Shown: positions 1 through 10,211 of the stretch, in pieces
Numbering within the stretch: position 1 is the first letter of the stretch
Layout: every line of letters begins with the position of its first letter
Assembly: GCA_947184155.2 (NCBI GenBank)
Contig: CAMXCT020001756.1
Location: 1 to 64,000 of the forward strand
Direction of reading: 5' to 3'
Origin: Cladocopium goreaui
Lineage: Eukaryota; Sar; Dinophyceae; Suessiales; Symbiodiniaceae
Length of the DNA: 64,000 nt
The notes under the pieces: model-generated
Databases searched by the model: none
The model's input: the letters and a program-made list of their open reading frames with translations, nothing else
Told to the model about the DNA's origin: nothing
Made by a program: the position numbers and the translations under genes

Positions 1-406
1 TCACCGTCGAATTTATTTGACTCTGGGACATATCGTCTATCGGTCTCACCTTTCCACCTTGTTCCAGTGGGAACCTTCTGGAGACGGTGTCCCCTGAGCT
101 CAAAGTGTCCCACGTTAAGGGCCCAGCATCCAACCCTTGTCCACCTCTGAAACTGTCTTAGCCCATAGCTTCTCGTCCAACTCAAGGTCACCGCTGCTCC
201 TAGTCATGTATCGAAGTGCCAGGTTTGCCTTGTGAGAGTTTGCATGCAACTCTTGCTCAGAAATAACAGCTGGAAGAAGTTTCCTGGGCAACACGTTTGA
301 TTTGGAGACTTCACCACAAGAGAAAAACCATTCGCCACATCATCCACCAGGGTTTTGTCGTCATAACCCTCCAGTGTAAATTTGAGAAGACGGCTTTCTC
401 CCCCTT
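1..406 (-). pseudogene. YR-1 reverse transcriptase N-terminus, frameshifted and cut by window edge
   Basis: Reverse-strand translation in shifting frames gives the stretch LEGYDDKTLVDDVANGF, matching the pre-RT linker of the other elements (YPDKELVRDITRGF in YR-2). Further on come LDEKLWAKTVSEVDKGWM and GKVRPIDDM.Q..INSTV, the RT fingers region (RVIDDCS.GGINSTVG in YR-3). Several frame changes and a stop separate these pieces, so no continuous protein is possible. The catalytic motifs lie beyond the left edge. The assignment rests on the collinear match to the intact YR-4 and YR-5 proteins. Confidence 0.7.
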
Positions 407-1496
407 TTATATGGTCTTTCTCAAAAGTTTGCTAGCACATGGGATGAAAAAGCTTTGCTCGCCACATTGTATGTTTACACACTTGGCCAGGGCTGCATTT
501 TCATTGCAAAAGGAGGCGCTGGAGGGCATATTGGACAAGACAAGTACATGGGAGAACTCTGGCACAAGGTGCATAGTCATCGCCTTAGTAGGCTGCTTGG
601 CTGCCGCGATCGCTCGAAAATGCGATAACTTGAGACGCTTGGAGTATTGCACAACTTTTGGCGGCTTGTATTCTTTTGCAATTGCTTCCAAAACCACAGC
701 CGCAAGAGCTTTCGCAAGCATGGGTGTGTATTCGGCCTCCAAAGCAGTATCAAATACACCATCTGTCATGGACCAGGGAGCATGTTCATGCCTGCCATCG
801 CAAAGAACGTTCAAAGCCATGATGGCCTTATTGTTTGAAGCAAGACATGTACGCTTCAATCTTTGCCCTCCAAACATACAGTTATGCAACTCACCGTAAA
901 AAGGGTCGGTTTCTGCGGCAATATCTCTCCAGTAAGAAGTTTCCCAGAGAAGGCTTGTAAAAGGATTCTCAACTGTCCAAACTACGCCTGCATTGTCCAA
1001 CAGCAAAATCAACTTTCTCATGAAGCTGTAAAGCCTATTAGCCGCCCGTAACTTGATCAAGTGTAGTCCCTGAACTTCCGGGATGCCATCAGGATACCTG
1101 GAGTTCCTTATCGGGGGCGGCCCATGGTGTTTTTTGCTGAGCCTTCGAAACCTCGCTCTCGATGCCGTTCCGCAGGGGATGCCGAAATGCACCCATAAAC
1201 ATTGCCCCGATAGGAGCCACTGTTCCACCAGTTCTTGATGGTCCTGCCTTGTCAAATCTAAACAGACAATCTTCACTCGTTGTTTGCCCACTTCGTGGTC
1301 CACCCCAAAACTGTCAGAAAAATAATGTTTCATTGCATAAGTGGTTACCTGTCCCGCAAAAAAGCTCCACGCAGAAGAAACCATGCGCCCCAAACTCTGA
1401 TCTCACACTGTCATCTTTGTTGACATGTTCACTTGCCACAGTCTGGAACTTATGCTTGCCACCACGTGATGAAACATCAGCTTTTGATCGCTCGGG
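407..1496 (-). pseudogene. YR-1 cytosine-methyltransferase-like domain of pol, frameshifted
   Basis: This is the N-terminal part of the pol protein. In the Gag frame, directly after the Gag UGA, the translation stays open into a SAM-binding motif I (CVELFCGTG, about 1376-1347). It then shifts into the frame of a 328-codon ORF (407-1393). That ORF carries IPCGTASRAR (motif IV-like, candidate nucleophile Cys), VENPFTSLLW (motif VI-like ENP), GGQRLKRT (motif VIII-like) and CDGRHEHAPW, each collinear with the other four pol proteins. The domain would transfer methyl groups from SAM; a C5-cytosine DNA target is inferred from motif form only. A stop at 407 and the motif I frameshift mark it as dead. 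Confidence 0.7.
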
Positions 1497-1499
1497 TCA
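1497..1499 (-). other. In-frame UGA between Gag and pol (YR-1), candidate readthrough stop
   Basis: The stop codon reads CAG-UGA-CCC on the coding strand. The same frame continues open for about 50 codons into methyltransferase motif I, and no AUG precedes that motif in this frame. The same arrangement occurs at 14330, 23262 and 28935. Confidence 0.6.
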
Positions 1500-2714
1500 C
1501 TGGTGTTCAGTTTGGGGATGCGCTTTGTAACATCCCGGCACCGAGCAAACATGCTGTCTGGGGCACTTTGATCCCTGTTTGCAAGTTCCCAAATTGAAGC
1601 CAAAACAGATGGGTTCGCCTTGTGGCGTTCGCGCATGGTGGCCTTTCAAGGCCTGAGGAATCGGGTCCCTCTTTTTGCCTTTGCTGTTACCTTTGGCATT
1701 TCCCTTTGGGACTTTCTTGGGTGGTTGCCCTCCTTTTGCGTTCGGTGCATCAGGTCTCTTTTTGTCCTTGTCCGACTTGTCTGTCGAACTACCTGCATGG
1801 CTGGTGGGCACCGGCAGCATGAAGTACGTCACCGTCATATCCGATTCCAACTTCTCAATGTATGGATCCAGCGGCTTCCCGGCCGCAATAGGTGCCTTCA
1901 GTGAGCCTGTGAACAACTCGCTCATTCTGACGAAGGCCTGTCGATCTGCCCTCAGCAACTGCGATTGGGATATCTTTGAAAAACCCGGTGCAGGAGATTG
2001 TGCATACAATGCAAACAGCCTGTCAATCCATTTGCGCATCACTTCATAAGACGCAATGCCCGTAAGGTCCAGCGCCAAGGTCCTACGTTGAAGGGCCTGG
2101 TAAAGGCTAAGGTCTGATGTAATATGTATCTCTGCATTGCTGGCCTGCTCCTTCACCACCAAGGATGTCTTGCTAACATCAAGCTGCAACTCCTTTTCAG
2201 GTTTGCTGCCCATGAGCTCTTGCTGCCGCGACAAACACTTCGTAGGGCCTATGTAGGCCACTTCATTTTTCTCAACCATACTTGCACACAAATCATAAAG
2301 GCTATGTGCCGGCTCTAGGGGACCAGAAATGTCAAGGCCACGGAACGTCTGCCTTTGAAGTTCCAAGCGGGCCTCCCTTTCCGGAGCAGACATTTTCTTT
2401 GGAGTTGTTTCCTCACCTTTTGCTGTAGCTTTCAGGGAATGCATCATAAGAGTTTGACTTTCAAAGAGCACACGCTTGAAAGCCGCCATATCTGCTATCG
2501 AAGGTGCAACCCCTCTCCGCAATGTACCCAGAAAGGTGTTGATCTGGTCATCTGTTGCGGCAACTCCTGGACTGGTAACAGCAAAACTTAATTTTGCAAA
2601 CGTAGATAGGGAGCTGCCCTTCAAGGCATCGATCCATTGTTCACCAAGACCAGCTTCAGTCGCTTGTTGCGTAAAAGTGGCCTCTGAATCCAGAAACGAT
2701 GAAGAAGCCATCAC
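1497..2714 (-). CDS. YR-1 Gag-like protein with tandem zinc-binding motifs
   Basis: This 405-residue protein is open throughout. Its N-terminus has the M..(x)DSxAxF signature shared by all Gag proteins here (MMASSSFLDSEATF). The middle holds the conserved block (I/L)xGPxKCxSRxxE at YIGPTKCLSRQQE. A basic Gly/Lys-rich segment precedes two C-terminal metal-binding motifs: C370-x7-C378-x5-C384-x3-H388 (CCCH type), then C390-x4-C395-x3-H399-x4-H404. It probably packages the element RNA as a nucleocapsid protein. It lies between the recombinase and pol genes, and its stop is an in-frame UGA that pol follows without another stop. It is the only complete ORF of YR-1. Confidence 0.75.
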   Translation of the reverse strand: MMASSSFLDSEATFTQQATEAGLGEQWIDALKGSSLSTFAKLSFAVTSPGVAATDDQINTFLGTLRRGVAPSIADMAAFKRVLFESQTLMMHSLKATAKGEETTPKKMSAPEREARLELQRQTFRGLDISGPLEPAHSLYDLCASMVEKNEVAYIGPTKCLSRQQELMGSKPEKELQLDVSKTSLVVKEQASNAEIHITSDLSLYQALQRRTLALDLTGIASYEVMRKWIDRLFALYAQSPAPGFSKISQSQLLRADRQAFVRMSELFTGSLKAPIAAGKPLDPYIEKLESDMTVTYFMLPVPTSHAGSSTDKSDKDKKRPDAPNAKGGQPPKKVPKGNAKGNSKGKKRDPIPQALKGHHARTPQGEPICFGFNLGTCKQGSKCPRQHVCSVPGCYKAHPQTEHQ

Positions 2715-3224
2715 AGCAAGGGCCAGCTAGGATATCTAAGAAGTGCAGAAAGAAATGAAAAACACATTTCACCACTCCAAGCACCGATCAACAAGTTGAG
2801 AAAACTCCGTCAAGAAATTATGCAAAGCTCATGCCATGCATAAAGCAACCTCCTTTCACTTTGTCATGTCAAATTTGTCATGCAATGAAGTTCCAACAAT
2901 GACCGGTTCAAACACCGGGTTGTTCCTTTGAACCTGAGCTGCGATCCCCATGCATTCATAGGGATCAACTCACTCCATGAGCCGCTTACAGCTCAGGGCT
3001 TTCCCATGGCCCTTCGGCCCTTTATATGTAAACTGCTCTCAGTGTCTTAGTGTTTACAAAGAAAATGCAGCATCGTTTACAAACCCCGCAAGTACATTGC
3101 ACTTACTTCACAAGTGCTCCAAAAAGAAAAATTCAATGCGCTCAATCTCACAACTATCAAATGACAAGCCAAGATGTAAGGTGGTGACTTCAGCTTAATG
3201 TTTTTTGACGCACAGCCAAAGAGG
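2715..3224 (-). other. YR-1 spacer between recombinase and Gag genes
   Basis: No ORF here matches the other elements and I see no repeat or RNA gene. The position matches the 390-600 bp spacers at 15554-16154, 24543-24932 and 30230-30686. Such a spacer could hold a splice acceptor for a separate Gag mRNA, but none can be pinned down by eye. Confidence 0.4.
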
Positions 3225-5650
3225 TCACTGCCGCTTTAAGCGCTTTGACTTACTCTGATCCAGTGCTTTCACCAGACCGTCCACGCTTGACACCACCTCT
3301 CCTTTGAAACATCTGCTGCATCTTGCATTCAAGGTGGAGCAGCCTTCCTCAAGTAGCTCAAAATGAGCCTCATCCACTTTCCTACCACACGTTGTTTGGA
3401 AACTCAGCTCAGCGCACTTGTGCACCACGTGGCTTTTTCTGTTCCTCCAGACCGGGCCCTCAATATGCAAGCCCAATGGATTTGCACCTTCTGCCTCACT
3501 TGCCGACGAACTGTCAGACGAACTGGACCCAGTAGATGGAATCTCACTTGAAGCCTCATCGTCAGACCTCTCCGCATTTCTCTGCCCAACAGCTGCATCC
3601 ATAGGCGAGGCACGTTCAACAGCCTCCTCACTTGGCTCTGCTGCTGCCATTTCTTGGGGGTCAACAAACTCCATCTGCATTTGATGCCCAGGCTCCGTGG
3701 CTTTCTCAGAAATCTTCAAAAGATCAACCATGCGTGAAGTGCGAGACACATCTGGTCTGAAATGATCCAGGCGTATGTTTGACAACATACTGCAGTACAG
3801 CTGTAACGGTCTTGTCAGCAAATCCCTCGAGTACACAGTCATAGCCTTTGCACCTTGGAGCTCATGGTGACCAAGCAGGGTCCTAGAAGGTTCATCTAGT
3901 CCGTAAGCCGCGCACCATGATAAAGTCGTGTGTTTCAAAGAGTGCGACGTGATCGCATTCTCCACGTTTGTTTTGAGGATCCTATTCAAAAAGGTGCCAA
4001 TCTCTTCCGTAGTGCACGGTCTCTTGCACAGCACACCACCATGAGATGCCGCTCTGCACAACTCCACGTTTGTTTTGAGGATCCTATTCAAAAGGTGCCA
4101 ATCTCTTCCGTAGTGCACGGTCTCTTGCACAGCACACCACCATGAGATGCCGCTCTGCACAACGCCCCAAAAGGCTGAACCTGAAAATCAACTCCAAGAC
4201 TGTCACAAGCCTGAACCCAATGTTTTGTCCAGTCAACTGTTGTTACTCCCAGCACCGGTGCAACCAACGGCATGTACAACTGCTTCTTTGTCAGTGTCGT
4301 GGCCGTCTTGTGATGTTTTGTGCAAGCCTCCACAAAGCCATAAAGCTCGCCCTTGTATTCCATTTTGTCAATCCAAATTTGGTCAATGAATTTCAAGTCA
4401 GACCACCTTGAACGTGACAAGATTGCAAAAATTACAGCACCCAACATGTACTTGTCAATTGGGTCCAAAGGCTCCTGCATTGAAGTCTCCAGCAACGCCA
4501 CCTCGGCAACTTTGAGCGGCCTTGCAGGTTTATAGGAGGCCTTCTCTGCCATCAAACGTTGAGCCCTACCACGTAACTGAGGATCACAAAGCAACTGATA
4601 TGGAATCTCAATTCCCAAAACATGTCTTGCAAATCTGAATGCCTCCCATAGTGTCATGCCTCTCGAAGCTGATGGTCTCGAATGTCCATCTCTCTGCAGG
4701 TATTGCAAGCAATGCGATCTGTTCCATGGATCCCACTCCGCAACATGCATTTGCAGCCATGAAAAATACTGCAACAATGTCTGAGCACGTTTCAATGCAG
4801 TTCTCGCTGATTTTATTCCAAGTGAATCCCTGAGAGCCGTACAATCTGCATTCGGATTGCTGTCCACCTGTTCCTGTAAAATTTCCCTGCCAAGCTGTCC
4901 CGGATAACCCAAAACTTCAAAAATCTGCTGCCACTTGAACAACGCATGTGACCAAACCTTCTCTGTCTCTTCCAATGCATTCCTGTCTGGAAGAACCTTG
5001 ATTGCGTATGAGTAAAAAGGCAACTTCAGTTCCTGACTAATTGAACTCCTTGCCATGCTCTTTTCGGCAGCCTCCGACACATCTCCAGACGCAGAACTCG
5101 TTGCAGAAGCCTGCACAAGATATTCACCTGGAACGGGCGGCAAGACTGAGGGAAAAACATCGCTATCATCATCTGCGAAAATGGCTTTCCAAACACCTTG
5201 TTCCCATGGGAGTTTCAGCTCTGATTCACCCACTGCACTCAAACGCGCTTCGAAAAGGGCCCTATTGTAATCTGCCTTTGAGATGGGCACATCTGCACGT
5301 GAGCGCAAGGGGCTCCTGGATCCCTGCACATTGCTCTCTGAATCAACCTGCAACTCCTGACCTACAAATTCAAGAGGCGATGCATTTCGAAACAAATCAT
5401 CCATGGGTGTGCCAGGTTCAACCTCAGAACCATCCGTCTGAAATGCAACATCTGTCGCAGCATTGTGTGCCTCTACATCTGCAGAATCAGATGGTAAGGC
5501 CCCAACCATTTCTGCAAAACTTCCAGCGTTCAAATCACCCTTCAAGTCTTCTGAAGTCATTACGTCTAGCAATAATGTCCTCACTGTCCACGTAAATGCA
5601 GTAAGAAACAGTGCAAAACGATTGAAGGTCTGAAATGGCCAGGAAAGCAA
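3225..5650 (-). pseudogene. YR-1 tyrosine recombinase, broken by a 102-bp tandem duplication
   Basis: Two overlapping frames together encode one recombinase. The N-terminal frame runs from 5650 to 4088 (likely start MTSEDLKG at 5560) and includes box I Arg in SRSRWSDL. The C-terminal frame (4160-3225) carries SHSLKHTTLSW (box II, HxxK instead of HxxR), LLGHHEL and the presumed nucleophile in VYSRD. After an acidic/Ser-rich tail comes H..CGRK...CSRCF, a putative zinc-binding end found on all recombinases here. The frame break coincides with the duplication at 3961-4163, whose second copy lacks one A. In the family, the enzyme integrates a circular cDNA without target duplication. Confidence 0.8.
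3961..4163. repeat. 102/101-bp tandem duplication inside the YR-1 recombinase
   Basis: The segment 3961-4062 (TCCACGTTTG...CTGCACAAC) is repeated immediately at 4063-4163. The copies differ by one A in a run of A (AAAAAGG versus AAAAGG). A 102-bp duplication alone would add 34 codons in frame; the missing A shifts the frame. Confidence 0.95.
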
Positions 5651-6183
5651 ACAACCTCACCTCTGCAAATTCACAATGATCCCAAATTGCCCAAGAGCAC
5701 AGAAATAATTGATGTTCACTGATGACGTCGTATCTGTCGGGATCCCAAGCTAGAGGCACCATCTCACACCCACATTGCTCTCAAAAAACGCAGATCCACA
5801 CAAAAGTGGAAAACCCTCCCTCCCTCCCTATGGAGGCATACCTTGAAAGTCAATGGCCACCATTGCACAGATTTCATAAGTAAAACTGAAACTTCTGAAA
5901 AAACCGCGAGAGTTTGTGGGTCAACTGTTTGACAAAAAGTTTGAGGTTTGCACCGGTTCAAACAAACAGAAAAACACAACACACAGACAAAAACGCCAGA
6001 GAGAAAGGCTCAAAAGAACCCAGGTGCAGAAACCATCAAATTAAGATAGCCACAAACCCTTATGCTTACGCAGGTCGCGGAGACGCACGCAGGTAGTGTA
6101 GAGGAGGGCACGCTTAGAAGTTGCGTTCAACTTCTTTTTAGTGTTAGAGGAAATAAAGTTTCATCAGCAAGCTGAGTCGCAAC
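5651..6183 (-). repeat. YR-1 5' region (A1-equivalent) with spliced-leader-like site
   Basis: This non-coding stretch lies upstream of the recombinase and ends at the host junction, so by position it is the A1 repeat. At 5841-5862 the minus strand reads TGGTGGCCATTGACTTTCAAGG, which keeps GCCATT and TCAAGG of the dinoflagellate spliced leader at the right spacing. It is followed by a GGGAGGGAGGGAGGG run, as in the other elements. The partner A2 is not in the window, so the repeat itself cannot be confirmed. Confidence 0.5.
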
Positions 6184-6314
6184 ATCTCTTCTGCTTGTTG
6201 CGCATAAGCCTTGACAACTTCTGCGCGGACACTCGCATAGTCTGTTGGTGCCCCAACAAGAGGGCGTACAATGGCAAGCAGCAACACACAAAGAACAGAG
6301 CCACACAGCTTCAT
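6183..6314 (-). pseudogene. Small secreted-protein gene, copy truncated by YR-1
   Basis: The ATG at 6314 opens MKLCGSVLCVLLLAIVRP, identical to the full copy at 7159, with one change (Y-A-S for Y-V-S) shortly after the predicted signal peptide. Identity stops at 6183 in the middle of the helix-forming region (QQAEEM), where YR-1 begins. The 3' part of this copy must lie beyond YR-1 outside the window. Read through into the element, the ORF ends near 6144 after about a dozen foreign residues. Confidence 0.6.
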
Positions 6315-6943
6315 GACAACACAGTGGGTTCACCTGCAGGTGCTTCCCAGCTGGAATGCAAACTTTGGTGTTGGAACTGCGGGTCGCGCGCCTTGCTCGC
6401 CCATTAAACACACAAAATGCTGTGCAACCCAGGTCATCTATACAGTGGCTCGGCAGCAACAAAAAACCCTTGCACATCACCCCATTGTTGACACTTTTGG
6501 TCCCATGAAACACACAAAAAGCTGGTAAACCCCGGTCATCTATACAGTTGCTGGGCAGAACAAAACCCTTGCACATCACCCCATTGTTGTGACTTCATGG
6601 TCCCTTTTGACCACAGACAGGCTGGGAACCAAACACTCTGCACACACGGGGGGACACAACCCGTCCACCCTATGGTAGCATGTATCAATATCTCTCATAC
6701 AATACCGATAAAGCTAGAAGCCCCAAAAACATTGGAACACAAGCCACAAGCAAGCTTTTCAACATGCCCAAAACTTAGCCCTGAGACACTTGACTTCGCA
6801 GCACAAACAACATCAAAAACGGCTGCAGCCTAAGAAATTCAAAGCCTGCACGCCAACCTTGCCTATTCTTTTGGCCTTCGTGCTTGGCACGGGCCGCCTC
6901 ACAAGAGGCGGGCGACAATCACTCAAACATGGGTTGCGGGCCA

Positions 6944-7159
6944 TCAAGCCGTGCAAGCATTCTGTATCTCCTGCGCAGCGGCAGACGTGCTTGCACTTGT
7001 TTCTTGCAGAACCTCCAGCGCGCGCGCCATCTCTTCTGCTTGTTGCGCATAAGCCTTGACAACTTCTGCGCGGACACTCACGTAGTCTGTTGGTGCCCCA
7101 ACAAGAGGGCGTACAATGGCAAGCAGCAACACACAAAGAACAGAGCCACACAGCTTCAT
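6944..7159 (-). CDS. Small secreted protein of unknown function (tandem host gene)
   Basis: This 71-residue ORF is the only plausible host gene in the window. Residues 1-22 (MKLCGSVLCVLLLAIVRPLVGA) form a clear signal peptide with a hydrophobic core and small residues before the likely cleavage site. The remainder is short, charged and predicted helical (VRAEVVKAYAQQAEEMARALEVLQ), ending in a Ser/Thr/Ala-rich stretch. I do not recognise the family. The ATG is preceded by CACCTGCAG, whose AG could be a trans-splice acceptor. A second copy starts 845 bp away at 6314. A longer protein made by splicing to exons outside cannot be excluded. Confidence 0.5.
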   Translation of the reverse strand: MKLCGSVLCVLLLAIVRPLVGAPTDYVSVRAEVVKAYAQQAEEMARALEVLQETSASTSAAAQEIQNACTA

Positions 7160-7700
7160 GACAACACAGTGGGTTCACCTGCAAATTCTTCCCAGCTGGA
7201 ATGCAAGCTTTGGTGTTGGAACTGCGGGTCGTGCGCCTTGCTCGCCCATGAAACACACAAAATGTTGTTTAACCCAGGTCATCTATACAGTGGCTCGGCA
7301 GCAACACCCTTGCACATCACCCCATTGTTGACACTTTTTGTCCAATGAACACACAAAAAGCTGGTAAACCCTGGTCATCTATACAGTTGCTGGGCAGAAC
7401 AAAACCCTTGCACGTCACCCCATTGTTGTGACTTCATGGTCCCTTTTGACCACAGACAGGCTGGGAACCAAACACTCTGCACACACAGGGGGGACACAAC
7501 CCGTCCACCCTATGGTAGCATGTATCAATATCTCTAATACCGATAAAGCTAGAAGCCCCAAAAGCATTGGAACACAAGCCACAAGCAAGCTTGTCAACAT
7601 GCCCAAAACTTAGCCCTGAGACACTTGACTTCGCAGCACAAACAACATCAAAAACGGCTGCAGCCTAAGAAATTCAAAGCCTGCACGCCAACCTTGCCTA

Positions 7701-8435
7701 TTATTTCCAAAGATTGAACCGCTTGCAAAACACATAGCACCGTGAAAACGCAACGTTAAAAAATTCGTGTCACCAAAAAATTTAAAAATCCGCTCGACGC
7801 ACAGAAAACAAGTTGGAAAAAACGACAGCTGAAGTTTCTGAAGAACGGTCTCTTTTTCCAACACAATGCAATTGGGGTCAGTCCTTTCACGCCCCGCCAC
7901 AGGGCTGAGGGCGTGGCATATAAAAAGTGTGTGGTTGCAAAAGGGTTGGGAAAAAGAAGGGTGGGAATTTGCAACCAAACAGGAAACAAACAGGGAGTTT
8001 CCCACCCACCACACCCTTAAGCCAAAATATTGCCATGCAATAAAAATCAGGATGTTTCTTTCCAACAACATTGGAAAGAGTTGTTTCAGGTTTGGAAACA
8101 TGTTTGTATAAAAAATTAAACGTCTTTGGTTTTCTTAAAAATTGGAGTACGTGTTTTTCCAGCTAACACTTTGCCACACAAAGTGTTTTCAAAAATTGGA
8201 AATAAGGTTTTCATCCCTGCGGGAGTTAAAAACTTATTTCCAAAGATTGAACCGCTTGCAAAACACATAGCACCGTGAAAACGCAACGTTAAAAAATTCG
8301 TGTCACCAAAAAATTTAAAAATCCGCTCGACGCACAGAAAACAAGTTGGAAAAAACGACAGCTGAAGTTTCTGAAGAACGGTCTCTTTTTCCAACACAAT
8401 GCAATTGGGGTCAGTCCTTTCACGCCCCGCCACAG
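7701..8435 (-). repeat. YR-2 B2-A2-B1 terminal repeats
   Basis: B2 (7701-7902) and B1 (8234-8435) are 202-bp direct repeats, identical as far as I can see. Between them A2 ends at 8233 (...GGAGTTAAAAAC) and shares 7966-8072 with A1 at 32710-32815. On the minus strand this is B1-A2-B2, the split direct repeat pattern of PAT/Ngaro elements. A2 holds a spliced-leader-like site at 8016-8037 (ATTTTGGCTTAAG, then GGGTGTGG). Positions 7903-7965 are spacer with no counterpart in A1. Confidence 0.88.
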
Positions 8436-8442
8436 CCCCACT

Positions 8443-10127
8443 TCAGCCACGGCGTGAACTTATGAATCCACTGACAGTTGACCACGGAATTTCAAACCTG
8501 GTGCACCCAAGAGCATTGACTAACTCGAAGTCTTGACGGCTAGGACCGTCACTCAAGTTGCTGTGCGTTGGAACTCTGTTGAACCAAGTTTTCAACTGAA
8601 GTTCGGCTTCAGCTATGCAGAAGTTACCTATTATGGCATTAGCCAAAGGGGTCGCTCCCGCACCTCTGATTAGCCCTGTTTTTGCTGCTTCATTGTCTAT
8701 GTAAAACACAACCTGACATGACTGCAGCACTTCTCTCCAAACTATTACAGCTACAAGAGCTGGTAGTAGCTCTACTTCATAAATCGGGTGCTTGGATTCC
8801 CGGTAAAAGAAGGACTGGATTTCATCCGGAAATTCTTCACCAAAGTACCCGAACGCAGTGCCAGTTGGTCCGATCAGCACTGCACCCATAGAAGCTTTGT
8901 TTTCACAAGCACCATCCGTAAAGCAAACCCAGGTCGAAAAAAGTTTCCTGGAAACCACAATAGGCTTACCAGCTCTAACTCTGTCCAGCAAAAGCTTCAA
9001 GGTCACACCCAGCTCATCCGACATGTTCTGAGTATGCTTAACTCCATTGATAAATTTGCTCAAACTGGCAACCAAGACATTCGCTTGCCGACCGCACACA
9101 AAGTTTTCATACCAAAGCAACCGTCCTCTCAAGCGCTCCACACTCTTGGCGGTGAAGCTCTGTTCCTTGAGCATTTCCTCAATCGTAGCCACCAATTCAT
9201 TCCTGCGACTTTCAGTATGGACCAAGGAAATAGTTCCACATGCAATTTCAGAGAGGTCAAAGATCACACCCAGTGACCCAAATGTCCGATCAAAGGTGGT
9301 TGCTTTCTTACCCTCCTTTGCGTAGAGGATTCCTAACAGCTCAAACAAGCACTCTGCACTCCATGCTGCATTGCTCGCACAATCTTCTCTGCTAATCATT
9401 GTGTAGTCATCATAAAAGCTCGTCCAAGCCAGTCGTAGTCCAACAACACCCAGGAACCACAGGAACATTGAAATTCTTAAGAAGCCAGATACACTTCCCG
9501 TGGCTCCAAATGGGAGTGCATTAACCATCAGCAGCACAATTTCTGAAGTTGTTGGTTTGCGTGTAGCAACCCTGATCCTCTGTCTGTCTTCAACACAAAT
9601 ACCAAATTGCTTGTAAGCGCTTTTTAAGTCCATGGCTTTCCCAAGCAAAGCCGGGTGAACTTCACCCTAGCCCAAGCTGCGTCTTGGCCACCTTCTAAAT
9701 CCACCTCCATCCAGCCCTCTTGCAGCTCCTTTTCAGTTTCCTCCCAAGTAGCTTCCCCTAAAAAGTCAGCAGTGGAACTTCCAAGCTTGGACTTGACTCT
9801 CTCATTCAAGCCTTTGCTCAAAGATTGCAACGTCTGCACATTCATACTTGGAGGTTTGTAGTCTTTTGGGAACACTTGCGAATCCGGTAGCCATCCAGTG
9901 ACTGGAAAACCTCTTGTTATATCACGTACCAACTCTTTGTCTGGATACTCGTAAAAATCAAGCATCTCTTGCCAAAGAGCCAACCTCTTGTTGTGAAGCA
10001 AACTTTGCAAATGTGGAGGTGCCTGGGCCAGCACTGCAGCATCCGCACCAGTTAAGAGTTTAGCTCTCTCCGTCCAGCGTTTCACAAAGTCAATGCGGTG
10101 CTTGTAAACATCAAAAGTTTTGGCATC
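8443..10127 (-). pseudogene. YR-2 reverse transcriptase and RNase H, internal deletion
   Basis: This is the 3' half of YR-2 pol, continuing from 27333 across the YR-3 insertion. Frame one (10127-9624) holds the pre-RT linker (YPDKELVRDITRGFPVTGW) and the (W)EETEKELQEGWM helix. Frame two (9648-8443) resumes at MDLKSAYKQFG (RT motif A), followed by NALPFGA, SFYDDY (catalytic FxDD) and an RNase H with TDGA, YEVELLP, YIDNEAA and NLSDGPSR (D-E-D-D residues all present). The RVIDDCS...NSTVG fingers segment seen in YR-3 and YR-5 is missing between the frames. The protein is therefore dead although its RNase H half is well preserved. Confidence 0.82.
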
Positions 10128-10211
10128 TTATTTAGTCCTAGGAAAACCGTGGGCACTATATATATATAAGACTCCAAGCCTATGTATACATATATCAGTG
10201 CATATATATAT
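10128..10211 (-). repeat. YR-3 B2 repeat, outer fragment
   Basis: This matches the start of B1 at 19642 (TTATTTAGTCCTAGG...CAGTGCATATATAT). YR-4 interrupts the match in the TA-rich tract at 10211; the rest of B2 is at 18943-19210. Confidence 0.9.

Larger units (their letters stand above)
1..6183 (-). mobile_element. YR-1: partial tyrosine-recombinase retrotransposon, 5' side only
   Basis: Read on the minus strand, this element has a 5' repeat (about 5651-6183), a recombinase gene, a Gag gene and a methyltransferase/RT gene that runs off the left edge. The order matches YR-3, YR-4 and YR-2 in this window. The right end is placed at 6183 because the tandem host repeat resumes exactly there when compared with its copy at 7028. 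The last bases before it are CGCAAC, like the AAC ends of the other elements. The recombinase and the pol gene are both frameshifted, so this is an old, dead copy. The 3' repeats (B1 A2 B2) are outside the window. Confidence 0.85.
6183..7700 (-). repeat. Tandem host repeat, 845-bp period, two incomplete copies
   Basis: Segment 6183-6870 matches 7028-7700 nearly base for base with an offset of 845 bp. The intact unit would hold one small secreted-protein gene plus its upstream spacer. YR-1 cuts the lower copy at 6183 and YR-2 cuts the upper copy at 7701, so further copies may lie on either side. Tandem arrays of protein genes are common in dinoflagellates. The spacer (6315-6870 and 7160-7700) also contains two imperfect repeats of about 100 bp starting with CATCTATACAGT. 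Confidence 0.85.

Noticed and set aside
297-899. Plus-strand ORFs opposite the retroelement genes (for example 297-899, 5041-5595, 20366-20971).
   Set aside because: They overlap well-supported minus-strand coding sequence with clear motifs and show no recognisable domain.
6127-6579. A Cys-rich 150-codon minus-strand ORF over the host repeat.
   Set aside because: It is out of frame with the signal-peptide ORF, and its internal repeat only reflects the 100-bp DNA repeat of the spacer.
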